A DNA stretch of 64,000 nucleotides from Flammeovirga agarivorans (GTDB lineage Bacteria > Bacteroidota > Bacteroidia > Cytophagales > Flammeovirgaceae): contig NZ_JABAIL010000005.1 of NCBI RefSeq assembly GCF_012641475.1, positions 62,001-126,000 of the forward strand. The letters run 5' to 3'. Under the pieces are notes generated by a model. It saw only the letters and a list, made by a program, of their open reading frames with translations, was not told where the DNA came from and ran no database searches. Below are positions 37,107-46,536 of the stretch, piece after piece. Each line of letters begins with the position of its first letter. Position 1 is the first letter of the stretch. Both the position numbers and the translations under genes were made by a program.

Positions 37107-38069
37107 CTAATTAGAATGAAATGTTTGATTAACTTCTTCCTGTACTTCTTCTATACCCATTTTCTTTAAACATTCGCAAGGCTTATCCCCTACGCATTTA
37201 ATACAACTAGCATCAGGAGTAATTACTTTTCTAATGTCATTATGTAGATAGAAAGTTTCTGCAGAGGACGAAACAACTAATACATCTTTTCCCATTGCAT
37301 AAGCAAAATGAGCTATATCTGTATTGTATGTTATGAGAAGGTTTGATTTTCCAATAAGAGCCAATCCCTCTTCTAAGTCTTCAATTTCAGTGTAGTCTTT
37401 TACACTCGGAGCTCTGAATAATTCTGGAGATGTAAACTTTAGAGCTTTTCCTTCATCTTCGAATCCTCCAATGATATAGTTATGTTCATACTTTGGTAGA
37501 GTATCAATGAGTTCAAAATATCTAATACCTGGCCATGCTCTGTGTGCATTTTCTCTGTACGGATAGAAAAGAAGGTTATTCAAGTCTTTTTTAATGATTC
37601 CTCGGAAGGTTTGAACTGGTACGTCGATGATATCTTTTGATGTAAAACATTGATCCATTGTTATTCCTAATGGAAAAAGTAAGAGGTAGTAAGCTTCAAT
37701 TAAACTAGAAACATTATCAGTGTTGATCACATCAGTTAGTCTTCGATTGTATCTCCATGATGTTTTACCTCCAATTCTTAATGGAATCTTTAAATCTCTA
37801 ATCATTTTACAGATGTCATTATTTTCTGATAGAAGAATAACGGCATCAGTCTCATCAAAAGTAGATTCATTGACATTATCGAAAGTAGTAAAAGTTTGAA
37901 TTAGAGGAATATATTCCACTATAGAAGATTGTTCCTCTGATCCAATCCAATGAATTTCAGTATTTTCTGAGTATTTTTTGATAATAGGAAGCAATTGGAT
38001 ACCAATACTGAAATCTCTCAAAAAAGAGTTCCCACTTATAACAATTTTCTTTAATCCTTGTACTCTCAT
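37107..38069 (-). CDS. Glycosyltransferase family 9 (heptosyltransferase-like)
   Basis: The 320-residue protein resembles GT9/ADP-heptose:LPS heptosyltransferases. It has an N-terminal Rossmann half beginning KIVISGNSFLRDFSIGIQLL and a C-terminal nucleotide-sugar half with FYPYRENAHRAWPGIRYFELI, YIIGGFEDE and LLITYNTDIAHFAYAMGKDV. It ends with a cysteine-rich tail (CIKCVGDKPCECLKKMGI), as in several GT9 members. It is predicted to add a sugar to lipopolysaccharide or related surface glycan in the cytoplasm. The gene is isolated and divergent from the sigma-factor gene. Confidence 0.85.
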   Translation of the reverse strand: MRVQGLKKIVISGNSFLRDFSIGIQLLPIIKKYSENTEIHWIGSEEQSSIVEYIPLIQTFTTFDNVNESTFDETDAVILLSENNDICKMIRDLKIPLRIGGKTSWRYNRRLTDVINTDNVSSLIEAYYLLLFPLGITMDQCFTSKDIIDVPVQTFRGIIKKDLNNLLFYPYRENAHRAWPGIRYFELIDTLPKYEHNYIIGGFEDEGKALKFTSPELFRAPSVKDYTEIEDLEEGLALIGKSNLLITYNTDIAHFAYAMGKDVLVVSSSAETFYLHNDIRKVITPDASCIKCVGDKPCECLKKMGIEEVQEEVNQTFHSN

Positions 38070-38240
38070 AACATTATATACCCCTTAGAGCTCCAAAATT
38101 CGCATTTAATGTTGCGCAATCACTATATTAGAATTACCTAATTAAAGCGTGATTACTTATTCCTGTATAAACCTTTATTTTTAATCCTTAAAATCCAATA
38201 AAGAGTTACAAAGGTAATTCTTTTCAACTAACGTATTATT

Positions 38241-38834
38241 ATGAGTGACGCTACTAAAAAATCATTGTCTACTGAAGAACGCATGCAGGTGTTTAATCGA
38301 GAATTTGCACCTCACACCGATTCCATGTACAGTTTTGCTTATCGATTAACAGGAGATGACGAAGATGCCAAAGATTTGGTACAAGATACCTACATGAAGT
38401 CGTACAGGTTCATAGATTCTTTTGAAGAAGGGACCAATGCCAAAGCTTGGCTGTTTAGAATTCTAAAAAATAGTTTCATTAATGAGTATAGAAGAAAAAG
38501 CAAAGAACCATCAAAAATTGATTACCAAGAAGTAGAAACCATATACAATGGTGAAAAAAATGACCCAGCCATGATATCTGGTATCCGATTAGAGAATACG
38601 AAATACAAAATCGGAGATGAGGTAACAGGGGCATTAAATGCACTTGCTGTCGATTTTAGAATTGTTATCATATTGTGTGATTTAGAGGGATTTACGTATG
38701 AAGAGATGTCAAAAATCCTTGATATTCCTATTGGAACTGTGCGTAGTAGGCTCCATAGAGCAAGAAATTTACTGAAGGAAAAGCTAGAAACTTATGCAAA
38801 AAAGATGGGTTATTCTCAAAAGAAAGCAAACTAA
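38241..38834 (+). CDS. ECF-type RNA polymerase sigma factor
   Basis: The 197-residue sigma factor has region 2 (about 20-90; FAYRLTGDDEDAKDLVQDTY, then AWLFRILKNSFINEYRRK) and region 4 (about 125-180; FTYEEMSKILDIPIGTVRSR LHRAR). An extension between them (NGEKNDPAMISGIRLENTKY) is longer than in minimal ECF factors. No anti-sigma gene is adjacent, so control is probably transcriptional or by a distant partner (inference). The next gene is guanylate kinase, 66 bp downstream with its own candidate promoter. Confidence 0.92.
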   Translation: MSDATKKSLSTEERMQVFNREFAPHTDSMYSFAYRLTGDDEDAKDLVQDTYMKSYRFIDSFEEGTNAKAWLFRILKNSFINEYRRKSKEPSKIDYQEVETIYNGEKNDPAMISGIRLENTKYKIGDEVTGALNALAVDFRIVIILCDLEGFTYEEMSKILDIPIGTVRSRLHRARNLLKEKLETYAKKMGYSQKKAN

Positions 38835-38847
38835 ATGAGAAATAGCC

Positions 38848-38877
38848 GTTTAAGTCACTATCTTTGTGACCTTAAAC
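38848..38877 (+). promoter_or_regulatory. gmk -7 box TATCTTTG inside a palindrome
   Basis: TATCTTTG (38859-38866) matches TAnnTTTG. It is framed by GTTTAAGTCAC (38848-38858) and GTGACCTTAAAC (38866-38877), an inverted repeat with one extra base in the right arm. This could be an operator over the promoter, or a hairpin ending sigma-gene transcription. Confidence 0.5.
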
Positions 38878-38900
38878 AAAAAATTTTTGCACAATAAAGC

Positions 38901-39470
38901 ATGAAATCAGGCAAAGTATTTATCTTTTCCGCACCATCAGGATCAGGTAAAACCACCGTTGTGAGACATCTATTAAGTGTATTTCCAGAATTGACCTTTT
39001 CAATTTCTGCAACAACACGCGCTCCTAGAGGGCAAGAGAAAAACGCTGAAGACTATTACTTCATCTCGTTAGACGAGTTTAAAAAGCGTATAAATGAAGA
39101 TGCGTTTGTAGAATACGAAGAAGTCTATGAAGGACTTTTCTACGGAACATTAAAAAGTGAAGTAGAAAGAATATGGAGTGAAGGTAAACATGTTGTTTTG
39201 GACGTTGACGTTCAAGGCGGTATTAACCTTAAAAAGTATTTCCAAGAAAAAGCGTTGTCAATTTTTGTATGTCCTCCAAATGTAGAATGTTTAGAGGAAA
39301 GACTTCGCGCAAGAGCAACAGATTCAGAAGAAGCAATCAAAGAAAGAGTAGCAAAAGCAGCAGAAGAAATGCCTTTTGGTGATCAATTCGATGTTCGTTT
39401 AATCAATGAAGATTTGATGACAGCTTTTGAAAACGCTGAAAAGTTAGTAACGAATAAGCTGTCAGAATAA
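38901..39470 (+). CDS. gmk: Guanylate kinase
   Basis: The 189-residue enzyme phosphorylates GMP to GDP with ATP. It has P-loop SAPSGSGKTT (about 9-18), the GMP-binding SATTRAPRGQEKNAEDYYF, and YEEVYEGLFYGT, with HVVLDVDVQGG in the core. Length is typical. It follows the sigma-factor gene and ends at an exceptionally clean hairpin (39491-39532). Confidence 0.97.
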   Translation: MKSGKVFIFSAPSGSGKTTVVRHLLSVFPELTFSISATTRAPRGQEKNAEDYYFISLDEFKKRINEDAFVEYEEVYEGLFYGTLKSEVERIWSEGKHVVLDVDVQGGINLKKYFQEKALSIFVCPPNVECLEERLRARATDSEEAIKERVAKAAEEMPFGDQFDVRLINEDLMTAFENAEKLVTNKLSE

Positions 39471-39490
39471 ACAGTAAATTCGAGTGATAT

Positions 39491-39532
39491 AAAAAAGAGT
39501 GAAGATTGACATACTAATCTTCACTCTTTTTT
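39491..39532. terminator. Strong bidirectional terminator (gmk / transporter fusion)
   Basis: A perfect 17-bp stem (39491-39507 with 39516-39532; core AAGAGTGAAGATT), 8-nt loop, with A- and T-tracts on either side. Confidence 0.93.
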
Positions 39533-39550
39533 ATTACAGAAAATCCGTCA

Positions 39551-42500
39551 TTAAATTTTCTCTTTTGTAAAACTTGAGGCTTTTTCATTCTTACGAATAC
39601 GTTGACCTAATACTTTCATAATTCCGACCATTAAACTTCTTCGATAACCCATTAAGGCAAGGAAGTCATCTTGTTCGATCCTTAATAGTACAGAATCTTT
39701 TGTAGTAATAGCTGATAATGTGCGAGGAGATGAATCCAAGATACTTAAATCGCCGAAAAAGTCTCTATTGATCAAATTGGCATAAGTAGAGTTTCCATCA
39801 TGAAGCCTCACTTCGCCTTCATAAATGATATACATCTCTCTACTTTCCTCTCCTTTTCTAAAAATAGTAGTATCTCTTGAAACTCGAATTTCATGAGTAA
39901 TACTAGCAATATCAACCAAAACATGTTCGGGTACTTCTCTAAACAGGTTAGTTGATTTCAATAGAATTACTTTTTCTAATTCTAATAGAGGTTTAGTTCC
40001 TTCACTTAATATGCCCATAATTAATTCTTTTTTCTCTGGAGAAACCATTTCATCCAAGGTCTTCTCAATATTTAGATCTTGGTATTTATGAATTCTTTTT
40101 AAACTGATAGCAGCAGGTTCAATTAACCTCAGCTCATCTCTATTTAGTATTTGACCGATAAACTTGAATAAACTTGGGGAAACGGAATCCCTAACACTAA
40201 TAAGTGCAGTGATTTTGGTCCAAGTATTAAATAAAGGTCGATTATATGAGAACGGTCTAATAATACCTAAAGTGATACTCAATGGATCAACAAGGTTCGA
40301 TGAGTAGTAATCACCTAACTTCTGCATTTTTATTTCTAAGCTATAATAGCCTAAAACAATCATTAGTTTTTGATAGATAGATGCAGGTAGTGATTTCCAT
40401 AGGTACTTTTCAGTTTCTGCACTGATCATCATATTTTCAATGTTGTTCAGGTCAGAATAGCTTTCTTGTTCACCTCCTCCTTGATATAATTTAGCTTCAT
40501 TACCTGCAATCAAAAATTCTTGAATGATAGTAATTTGTTGCTCTATCAATTTCAATTCATCTTCAAGTGCTTTGATTAATAACTGTCGGATGGGTTTTTC
40601 ATGGTTGAGTACATAAATAGCATTACATACCCAATAATAATTAGAGAAGAACCTTTCCAATAGTTTATGTAATAAATCAAAATCACTTTTTGATTCAGGG
40701 CAGTACTTTAATCTCTTTAATGCATTGTAAGCCGCCATTCTCATTAAAGGCCATGGATATTCTACCAATTGCCATAGAATTTCGTAAGTCTTTGCACAAG
40801 GAATTTTACCCATCACTTTACATAATGTGATCAGGTATGTTTCCTCTCTTCTTTTATTGACAAACAGTTCATTCTCGATAATATCAAGACAATCTTCTCC
40901 GTAATTAATCAATGCTCTCAGAATAGCATCATTAAATTTATTGTCTTTTAAAAGTGAGATTAAAATGGGTAAATGCATAGGGCTTTTCACTATGCAAGTT
41001 ATATTGATTGCACCCTTTACTTTTTTAGAAGATTCACCCAATAAAGCATTTAGAATATAATCCTCACTTTCTTTTGGCGATACCTTAGCCAAAACTTCTA
41101 ATGCCATCAATGAATGGTCGATATTCTCTGAGTTGATAGTATTCTTAATGAAATTAAGAGCAATATCCCTCATTTCAGCATCAGTAGATGACAATAGACT
41201 ATAAAGTGCTCCTTTTCTTATTTCTGCATCATCGTGGTCGATTAAATCGATGACTTCTTTAATAAAACTTGGAGTTAGTTTACAAGTGATCATGATAGCT
41301 TTCTTCCTTACTAAAGGATCTTCCTCATGTTCAGCAAGACGTTGAATACTTTCCTGAATCTTTTTTGTCATGATATCCTCACTAAATTCAATAGAGAAAT
41401 ATCGAATGGCAGGATCTGGATGACGAAGCATATGTAAAACAATTGCTTCATTCTTTTTGGGATTAATCACCGTATTGGCCTCTAATGCATAAATGATATC
41501 TTCGGGCATCTTAGACATCAATTTAGAGTTTAATAAACGGTTTACTTCTTTATCATGTGTCGCAATCTCGTAGCTTTCCATATCTCTTAATAGAAAAGCT
41601 CTACGGATAATCACTCGATAATCTCTTGAAACTAGTTTGGCTAAAATCCACCAGAAGACAAGTATGGCCATAAGTAACCAAACAATAAATGATCCTTCCT
41701 CTGTAGGGCGATCAGCATCCAAAACCCAAAGAAAAAGACCGGCTAGAAATAATCCTCCGGAGCCAAAAAATCCTCTTAAGATTCCAAAAGTAAATCCTCT
41801 ATGTTTTCTCTGAATAGGTCGAAGTAATGATGGAACTACTGTTGCAAACACAATATTTCGGCTAAAAATAAAAGTGATAGCAATTAAAGTAAGTAGTATC
41901 GGAATTTCGGCAGGGTGTAATTTTAAAACGAGATAAGTAATAAAAGTAATTACCAGGAGAATTAGCGGTGGGGTAAGTAATAGTTTCTTAATACCAATAT
42001 CCTGTAGTTTTCTCGTAGAAAAATAAGGTTGTATGATCGATGTTAGTGCATAGGCAATAACTAATAACAAGCCTAAAACACTTAATCCTTTAGAAGGACT
42101 ATAAACAGAAATACGGAGATCTATCATAAAGAAGAACTCAACAATTCCCCATACACAAGCTATACAAAGGGACAATAATCCCATTTTGAAGATATAGGGG
42201 TTGGATATACCGAAGAACCAAAAACTTTCTGGTGTAAATTTTCTTGAAGGTCTTGTGATCTCTTTATGATAATCATTAAGCTGATCTGAGGTATATGTTG
42301 ATGTAAGTAGTCTCCATAAGCTCCAACCACTAATAATAGATAGTATAATTCCACCAAAAGCGATAGTAGAAATTCCTACTAAATTGTAGGCGATAAGAAC
42401 AACTATAAATCCGACTAGCTTTGAGAAGATTTTTATGGATTTAGCTTTTTCGAAGTAGTTATTATCGTCTGAATTCACAAAGGTATTTTCAGAGACAGTC

Positions 42501-42922
42501 CAATAGGTACAATCTTCTAAAAATAAAATTCCTTTGAGCGACATAATGAGTAATATAATACTCCAATAATCTTGTTCTCCTAAGCTTAAACTCCAAACAT
42601 TTATACTTAGTAGTATTTTAATAACGGCATAAACAGCATTGAGATGCTCTACTCTTAAACGTCGTTCTAAGTAAGCAAATATCCTTGCCACTGCCATAAT
42701 TCCAGCTCCCGAGAACATAAAAATAAAGGGTAGCGTATCTACAGCTCTTTCTTTAAATAAGAAATAGTAGGCAATAGAAAAAACAATAGAAATGGAGGTT
42801 CCTTCTGTAACAAAAAAGGAAATCAACCATGCAGGGTTGTTTTTACTAAGTATTTGGAAAAGCTTGATAAAGATACTCTTCTTAGGAAGGTAATAGTAAA
42901 TCTTTGAAGCAATTATGTTCAT
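39551..42922 (-). CDS. Membrane transporter-like protein fused to HEAT repeats and a cyclic-nucleotide-binding domain
   Basis: The 1123-residue protein has three parts. The N-terminal 430 residues contain about 10-12 hydrophobic helices resembling MFS or ATP/ADP-translocase-like carriers. A helical HEAT-type region follows (about 440-800; for example PAIRYFSIEFSEDI, DPLVRKKAIMITCKLTP, AEIRKGALYSLLSS). The C-terminal cNMP-binding domain (about 985-1110) has IFRKGEESREMYIIYEGEVR and the phosphate cassette FFGDLSILDSSPRTL. Arg of the cassette is present; its Glu is Asp. This looks like a membrane protein gated or scaffolded through HEAT repeats and a second messenger. Substrate and ligand are unknown. 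Confidence 0.8.
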   Translation of the reverse strand: MNIIASKIYYYLPKKSIFIKLFQILSKNNPAWLISFFVTEGTSISIVFSIAYYFLFKERAVDTLPFIFMFSGAGIMAVARIFAYLERRLRVEHLNAVYAVIKILLSINVWSLSLGEQDYWSIILLIMSLKGILFLEDCTYWTVSENTFVNSDDNNYFEKAKSIKIFSKLVGFIVVLIAYNLVGISTIAFGGIILSIISGWSLWRLLTSTYTSDQLNDYHKEITRPSRKFTPESFWFFGISNPYIFKMGLLSLCIACVWGIVEFFFMIDLRISVYSPSKGLSVLGLLLVIAYALTSIIQPYFSTRKLQDIGIKKLLLTPPLILLVITFITYLVLKLHPAEIPILLTLIAITFIFSRNIVFATVVPSLLRPIQRKHRGFTFGILRGFFGSGGLFLAGLFLWVLDADRPTEEGSFIVWLLMAILVFWWILAKLVSRDYRVIIRRAFLLRDMESYEIATHDKEVNRLLNSKLMSKMPEDIIYALEANTVINPKKNEAIVLHMLRHPDPAIRYFSIEFSEDIMTKKIQESIQRLAEHEEDPLVRKKAIMITCKLTPSFIKEVIDLIDHDDAEIRKGALYSLLSSTDAEMRDIALNFIKNTINSENIDHSLMALEVLAKVSPKESEDYILNALLGESSKKVKGAINITCIVKSPMHLPILISLLKDNKFNDAILRALINYGEDCLDIIENELFVNKRREETYLITLCKVMGKIPCAKTYEILWQLVEYPWPLMRMAAYNALKRLKYCPESKSDFDLLHKLLERFFSNYYWVCNAIYVLNHEKPIRQLLIKALEDELKLIEQQITIIQEFLIAGNEAKLYQGGGEQESYSDLNNIENMMISAETEKYLWKSLPASIYQKLMIVLGYYSLEIKMQKLGDYYSSNLVDPLSITLGIIRPFSYNRPLFNTWTKITALISVRDSVSPSLFKFIGQILNRDELRLIEPAAISLKRIHKYQDLNIEKTLDEMVSPEKKELIMGILSEGTKPLLELEKVILLKSTNLFREVPEHVLVDIASITHEIRVSRDTTIFRKGEESREMYIIYEGEVRLHDGNSTYANLINRDFFGDLSILDSSPRTLSAITTKDSVLLRIEQDDFLALMGYRRSLMVGIMKVLGQRIRKNEKASSFTKEKI

Positions 42923-42979
42923 CTGCTGATATGTACGAACTGTTTAGGTATATGCTTTTAATATTATTTTAAATTAAGA

Positions 42980-43020
42980 AAAAAAGCCGAGGTAATTAAT
43001 ATAATCACCTCGGCTTTTTT
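42980..43020 (-). terminator. rho terminator
   Basis: A 14-bp stem (42980-42993 AAAAAAGCCGAGGT with 43007-43020) lies just after the rho stop. The minus-strand tail is T-rich. Confidence 0.9.
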
Positions 43021-43042
43021 GAATAGAATTTTTGAGATTCAA

Positions 43043-44782
43043 CTATTTATTCATTGAGATTAAGAAATCTTCATTTGAACGTGTTCCTCTCATATTACTT
43101 TGTAAGAATTCCATAGCTTCTGTCGACTTCATGTCAGACATCATTCTACGCATAATCCATACTCTTTGTAAAGTATCTTTATCCATAAGAAGGTCTTCTC
43201 TACGAGTACCTGACATAGGAATATCAATAGCAGGGTAGATACGCTTGTTTGCAAGTTTTCTATCCAATTGTAATTCCATGTTACCAGTACCTTTAAATTC
43301 TTCGAAGATTACTTCATCCATTTTTGAACCGGTATCAATTAGTGCTGTTGAAATGATTGTCAAAGAGCCACCATTTTCAACATTACGAGCTGCACCAAAG
43401 AATCTTTTTGGTTTATGAAGAGCATTGGCATCAACACCACCAGAAAGGATTTTACCAGATGAAGGAGCAACGGTATTGTATGCTCTTGCTAAACGAGTGA
43501 TAGAGTCCAATAAGATGACAACATCATGAGAACACTCCACCATACGTTTGGCTTTCTCTAGTACTAACGATGATACTTTAACGTGTTTGTCCGCTGTTTC
43601 ATCGAAAGTTGAAGCAATAACTTCTGCATTTACACTACGCTGCATATCTGTTACTTCTTCTGGACGTTCGTCAATTAGAAGAATAATCAAATAACACTCA
43701 GGGTGATTTTGTGCAATAGCATTAGCTACTTCTTTTAGTAAAACAGTTTTACCTGTTTTAGGTTGTGCTACGATCATACCACGTTGACCTTTACCAATAG
43801 GGGCAAAAAGATCAAGGACACGTGTAGAATATATTTGTGGTTTCGTAGATAAGTGTAATTGATCTTGTGGGAACAATGGAGTAAGGTACTCAAATGGAAT
43901 ACGGTCACGAATTTCATCTGTAGTCTTACCGTTTACTGTATCTACTTTTAGTAATGCAAAATATTTTTCACCTTCTTTTGGAGGTCTGATATTACCTTGT
44001 ACGGTATCACCAGTTTTTAATCCAAATAATTTAATTTGTGAAGGAGAAACGTAAATATCATCAGGACCAGCCAAGTAATTGTAATCTGCAGATCTTAAGA
44101 AACCATATCCATCTGACATAATTTCTAGAACACCTTCGCTACCAATTACACCGTCAAAATCCTTTACAGATACTTTTTGAACAGGTTTTGGAGGCTCACT
44201 AGCTTTTTGTTGAGAAGCTGTTTCTTTCTCTTGTTCTAAAGTAGGAAGTCCTTCATCATTGTTATCGTCCAAGAACATATCGAAATCTGGTAAATCGTCG
44301 AAAGCATCGATTCCTAAATCGATTTCTTCTAACGACATGATATCGTCATGTGTTACCTGTACAGATTGTTGCTGTTGAGGGGGATTTCCTTTCTTTTTTC
44401 TTTTATTTCCGCCTTTTCCTTGTTGTTGCTGATTAGCAGGAGCGGCTTTTTTAACGTTTTCTCTTTTAACTCTGGATTGCTGATTAGGTTGTTTGCGTCG
44501 AGTTAATCTTTTGTCTTTAGACGGGCTAGATTCTGGCGTAGTCTTAGATTCGTCAGAGGCAGGGGTAACAGAATTAGAAGGAGCAGCCTCGGTTGCAGGA
44601 GCTGAAGCAGGAGAAGGCGTTTTTGGGGAATCGCTCTCTTTTTTAGTGGCATTCACATGCTTCTCTATCCTTTCAATGAGCTCTTTCTTACGGAGGTTAC
44701 TGAAATTTTTCATGCCAAGACCCTCTGCTATATCTTTTAATTCAGATAGCAGTCTAGCCTCTAGTAGCTTTCTTGTATACAT
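43043..44782 (-). CDS. rho: Transcription termination factor Rho
   Basis: The 579-residue hexameric RNA helicase has a Rho_N domain (about 5-45; [20 protein letters not shown]). A long low-complexity insert rich in Ala/Pro/Ser/Gln and basic residues follows (about 48-190). The cold-shock RNA-binding domain is at about 205-280 ([20 protein letters not shown]) and the ATPase at about 310-560, with Walker A AQPKTGKT and Walker B-like [17 protein letters not shown]. The insert lengthens it well beyond E. coli Rho (419), as in other Bacteroidota Rho proteins. A structured leader (44783-44931) and a canonical promoter precede it. Confidence 0.97.
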   Translation of the reverse strand: MYTRKLLEARLLSELKDIAEGLGMKNFSNLRKKELIERIEKHVNATKKESDSPKTPSPASAPATEAAPSNSVTPASDESKTTPESSPSKDKRLTRRKQPNQQSRVKRENVKKAAPANQQQQGKGGNKRKKKGNPPQQQQSVQVTHDDIMSLEEIDLGIDAFDDLPDFDMFLDDNNDEGLPTLEQEKETASQQKASEPPKPVQKVSVKDFDGVIGSEGVLEIMSDGYGFLRSADYNYLAGPDDIYVSPSQIKLFGLKTGDTVQGNIRPPKEGEKYFALLKVDTVNGKTTDEIRDRIPFEYLTPLFPQDQLHLSTKPQIYSTRVLDLFAPIGKGQRGMIVAQPKTGKTVLLKEVANAIAQNHPECYLIILLIDERPEEVTDMQRSVNAEVIASTFDETADKHVKVSSLVLEKAKRMVECSHDVVILLDSITRLARAYNTVAPSSGKILSGGVDANALHKPKRFFGAARNVENGGSLTIISTALIDTGSKMDEVIFEEFKGTGNMELQLDRKLANKRIYPAIDIPMSGTRREDLLMDKDTLQRVWIMRRMMSDMKSTEAMEFLQSNMRGTRSNEDFLISMNK

Positions 44783-44931
44783 ATAAATAAATGATGACAG
44801 TTTTATTCACACTGTCGGTATAATGAAATACTTTTTTGAAGAACTTATATTAAAATAAGGTGTGAGGTAGGGATTAATCATTTCCCTAATTATGGTCGAT
44901 ACCGGAAGGAATTATGGTATGTTCGACCTCT
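44783..44931 (-). promoter_or_regulatory. Structured rho 5' leader (two hairpins)
   Basis: On the minus strand the ~150-nt leader holds GGTCGA...TACC pairing with GGTA-TCGACC (about 44894-44928, with a 3-nt bulge). A second hairpin, GACAGT/ACTGTC (44796-44801 and 44811-44816), lies immediately before the start codon. Rho genes are often self-limited by leader attenuation in other bacteria, so this is a plausible control element. Confidence 0.5.
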
Positions 44932-44937
44932 ATATTA

Positions 44938-44968
44938 CAAATCTAAGGTATTGTATTAAATTTCACAA
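44938..44968 (-). promoter_or_regulatory. rho promoter, TTG-N20-TAGATTTG
   Basis: On the minus strand TTG (44968-44966), 20 bp, then TAGATTTG (44945-44938) matches both halves of the Bacteroidota consensus. The palindrome GTATTGT-N10-ACAATAC (44948-44971) spans the -33 side and may be an operator or the ceramidase-side terminator stem. Confidence 0.7.
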
Positions 44969-44981
44969 TACAAATCCAGGA

Positions 44982-46331
44982 TTAATTTTCTAGTAATTCT
45001 TTAATTATTTCACCGAAATATGCCCCATATTCAGGTCCTACCCAATTCATCTCTCGAATTTCATAACTATTTAAAGAATCGTAATAAGCATCGCATGTGA
45101 TATAACCTGCATAGTTACCATTAAAGCTAGTAACCATAAATTCTTTATTTTGTTGATGTGCAACTCGATCAAACTGATAATCTAAAGCAATTTCACCTGA
45201 AAAATCAGAAGGACAGGCAAACCAATCGATATTCCCTATACGCATTAAAGTGATATCTCCTTGTAAACCTCCATCTGAAGCAGATTTAAATACCCAGTCT
45301 CTTACTTTTAAATTACTTTCAATTCTAATTTGTGACGGTCTGAAATCAATAGGTATTTTATGTATATCTACATTCACAACGGCATTTGTCTGTGTTTTAT
45401 CCCAGATGTGAAGGATTGAATCCGATAAAACACTACCCATATCTTTGATTCTTTCGAAACTATCTTCAATATGTTTTGGATCTCCAGGACCATGACTTGC
45501 GACCATACCGGCACAGAATGCTGCAAAATCGATAGTTTTAGATGCTTCCAAATGATTAATCCATTCGCCTGGATAATCTCTTGATAAGATCCAGTAATTC
45601 ATATTAATATGTGTGGGATGTGCATTATAGGTAACGATAGCAGCATTTTTACCATCTACCCTATTAATTTTAATACCACGGATAGAGTTTTCTTTTCTAC
45701 CATTATATACAATTCTATTGGTTACCCATTCAGGAGATTGTGTTTTTAAGAACCCAACACTTCCTTTCTGTTTTGAAGCCTTGGCATTTAGAATTGCTTG
45801 ATAAGCAGATGCAACAATTTTACTTGTTCCTTCTTCGGAAAAAATACCCATTGCTATATTACCTAATAACGAAGGGTCGAAACCGCCCATGCCATTATGA
45901 GTATGTGTTGCAGAAAACAAAACATCTTCTTCTGTAATACCTATATTAAGTAATTTCTCTCCTAATCTTTTTCGAACTTCAGTAGGGAAAATCATTAAGT
46001 CTAACGATAACACATACGTTTGCCTAATGCCATCATCAAAAGCAAATGCCCTTGCGTATAAAGAATCTCTTACAGCTCTGTACTGTGTTCTAAAGCCATA
46101 TCCCGCAACAGGTAATGGTACTCCTTTTGGAATAATACATTCTTTGGCCCATCCAATTTGTAAAGTGTCGTCAGTAGAGACCTGCTGTTCTAGCTCTTTG
46201 ATGGTTTCAGCTACATTCAGAAAAGTTTTTTTGTACTCTTCTGTTGATTTTAATGGTGTACGGTCTATGGTACCGATCAACGAAAAAGCCAAAATTAGAA
46301 TAACTGAAACGGAGATTATTGCTTTTTTCAA
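44982..46331 (-). CDS. Neutral/alkaline ceramidase N-terminal-domain family protein
   Basis: The 449-residue protein has an N-terminal hydrophobic signal or anchor (about 3-22). Its core matches the neutral/alkaline non-lysosomal ceramidase family: GWAKECIIPKGVPLPVAGYG at the start, the zinc-type motif SATHTHNGMGG (about 140-150) and YNAHPTHINM. Family members hydrolyse the amide of ceramides in the periplasm or outside the cell. The usual nucleophile region (NGDxSP in classical enzymes) reads CAGMVASHGPGDPK, so activity toward ceramide is uncertain. The C-terminal Ig-like domain of full ceramidases (about 650-700 residues) is missing. It is a single gene. Confidence 0.82.
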   Translation of the reverse strand: MKKAIISVSVILILAFSLIGTIDRTPLKSTEEYKKTFLNVAETIKELEQQVSTDDTLQIGWAKECIIPKGVPLPVAGYGFRTQYRAVRDSLYARAFAFDDGIRQTYVLSLDLMIFPTEVRKRLGEKLLNIGITEEDVLFSATHTHNGMGGFDPSLLGNIAMGIFSEEGTSKIVASAYQAILNAKASKQKGSVGFLKTQSPEWVTNRIVYNGRKENSIRGIKINRVDGKNAAIVTYNAHPTHINMNYWILSRDYPGEWINHLEASKTIDFAAFCAGMVASHGPGDPKHIEDSFERIKDMGSVLSDSILHIWDKTQTNAVVNVDIHKIPIDFRPSQIRIESNLKVRDWVFKSASDGGLQGDITLMRIGNIDWFACPSDFSGEIALDYQFDRVAHQQNKEFMVTSFNGNYAGYITCDAYYDSLNSYEIREMNWVGPEYGAYFGEIIKELLEN

Positions 46332-46486
46332 AAACTTAAGTGATTTAAAATAAGATATTTGTAATTCCTTAATAAGTTGTTCGGCAATTTACTTAAAAAC
46401 AACCAATAACCGGAAGAAGCAATCACAATAAAAATAAGTATCAATAAATATTATTTCAAAGATTTACTTATTGAAAAAAATAGGAT

Positions 46487-46494
46487 TATATTTG
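46487..46494 (+). promoter_or_regulatory. -7 promoter box TATATTTG for the DUF4136 gene
   Basis: TATATTTG matches TAnnTTTG, 43 bp before the ATG at 46537. It lies downstream of an in-frame ATG at 46471, which argues against that earlier start. Confidence 0.6.
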
Positions 46495-46536
46495 ATTTCA
46501 TTAACATATCAGATTTATAAAAACTCATTTTTAATC

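Noticed and set aside
46471-46536. Earlier ATG for the DUF4136 lipoprotein
   Set aside because: It precedes the TATATTTG promoter box and spoils the lipoprotein signal peptide.
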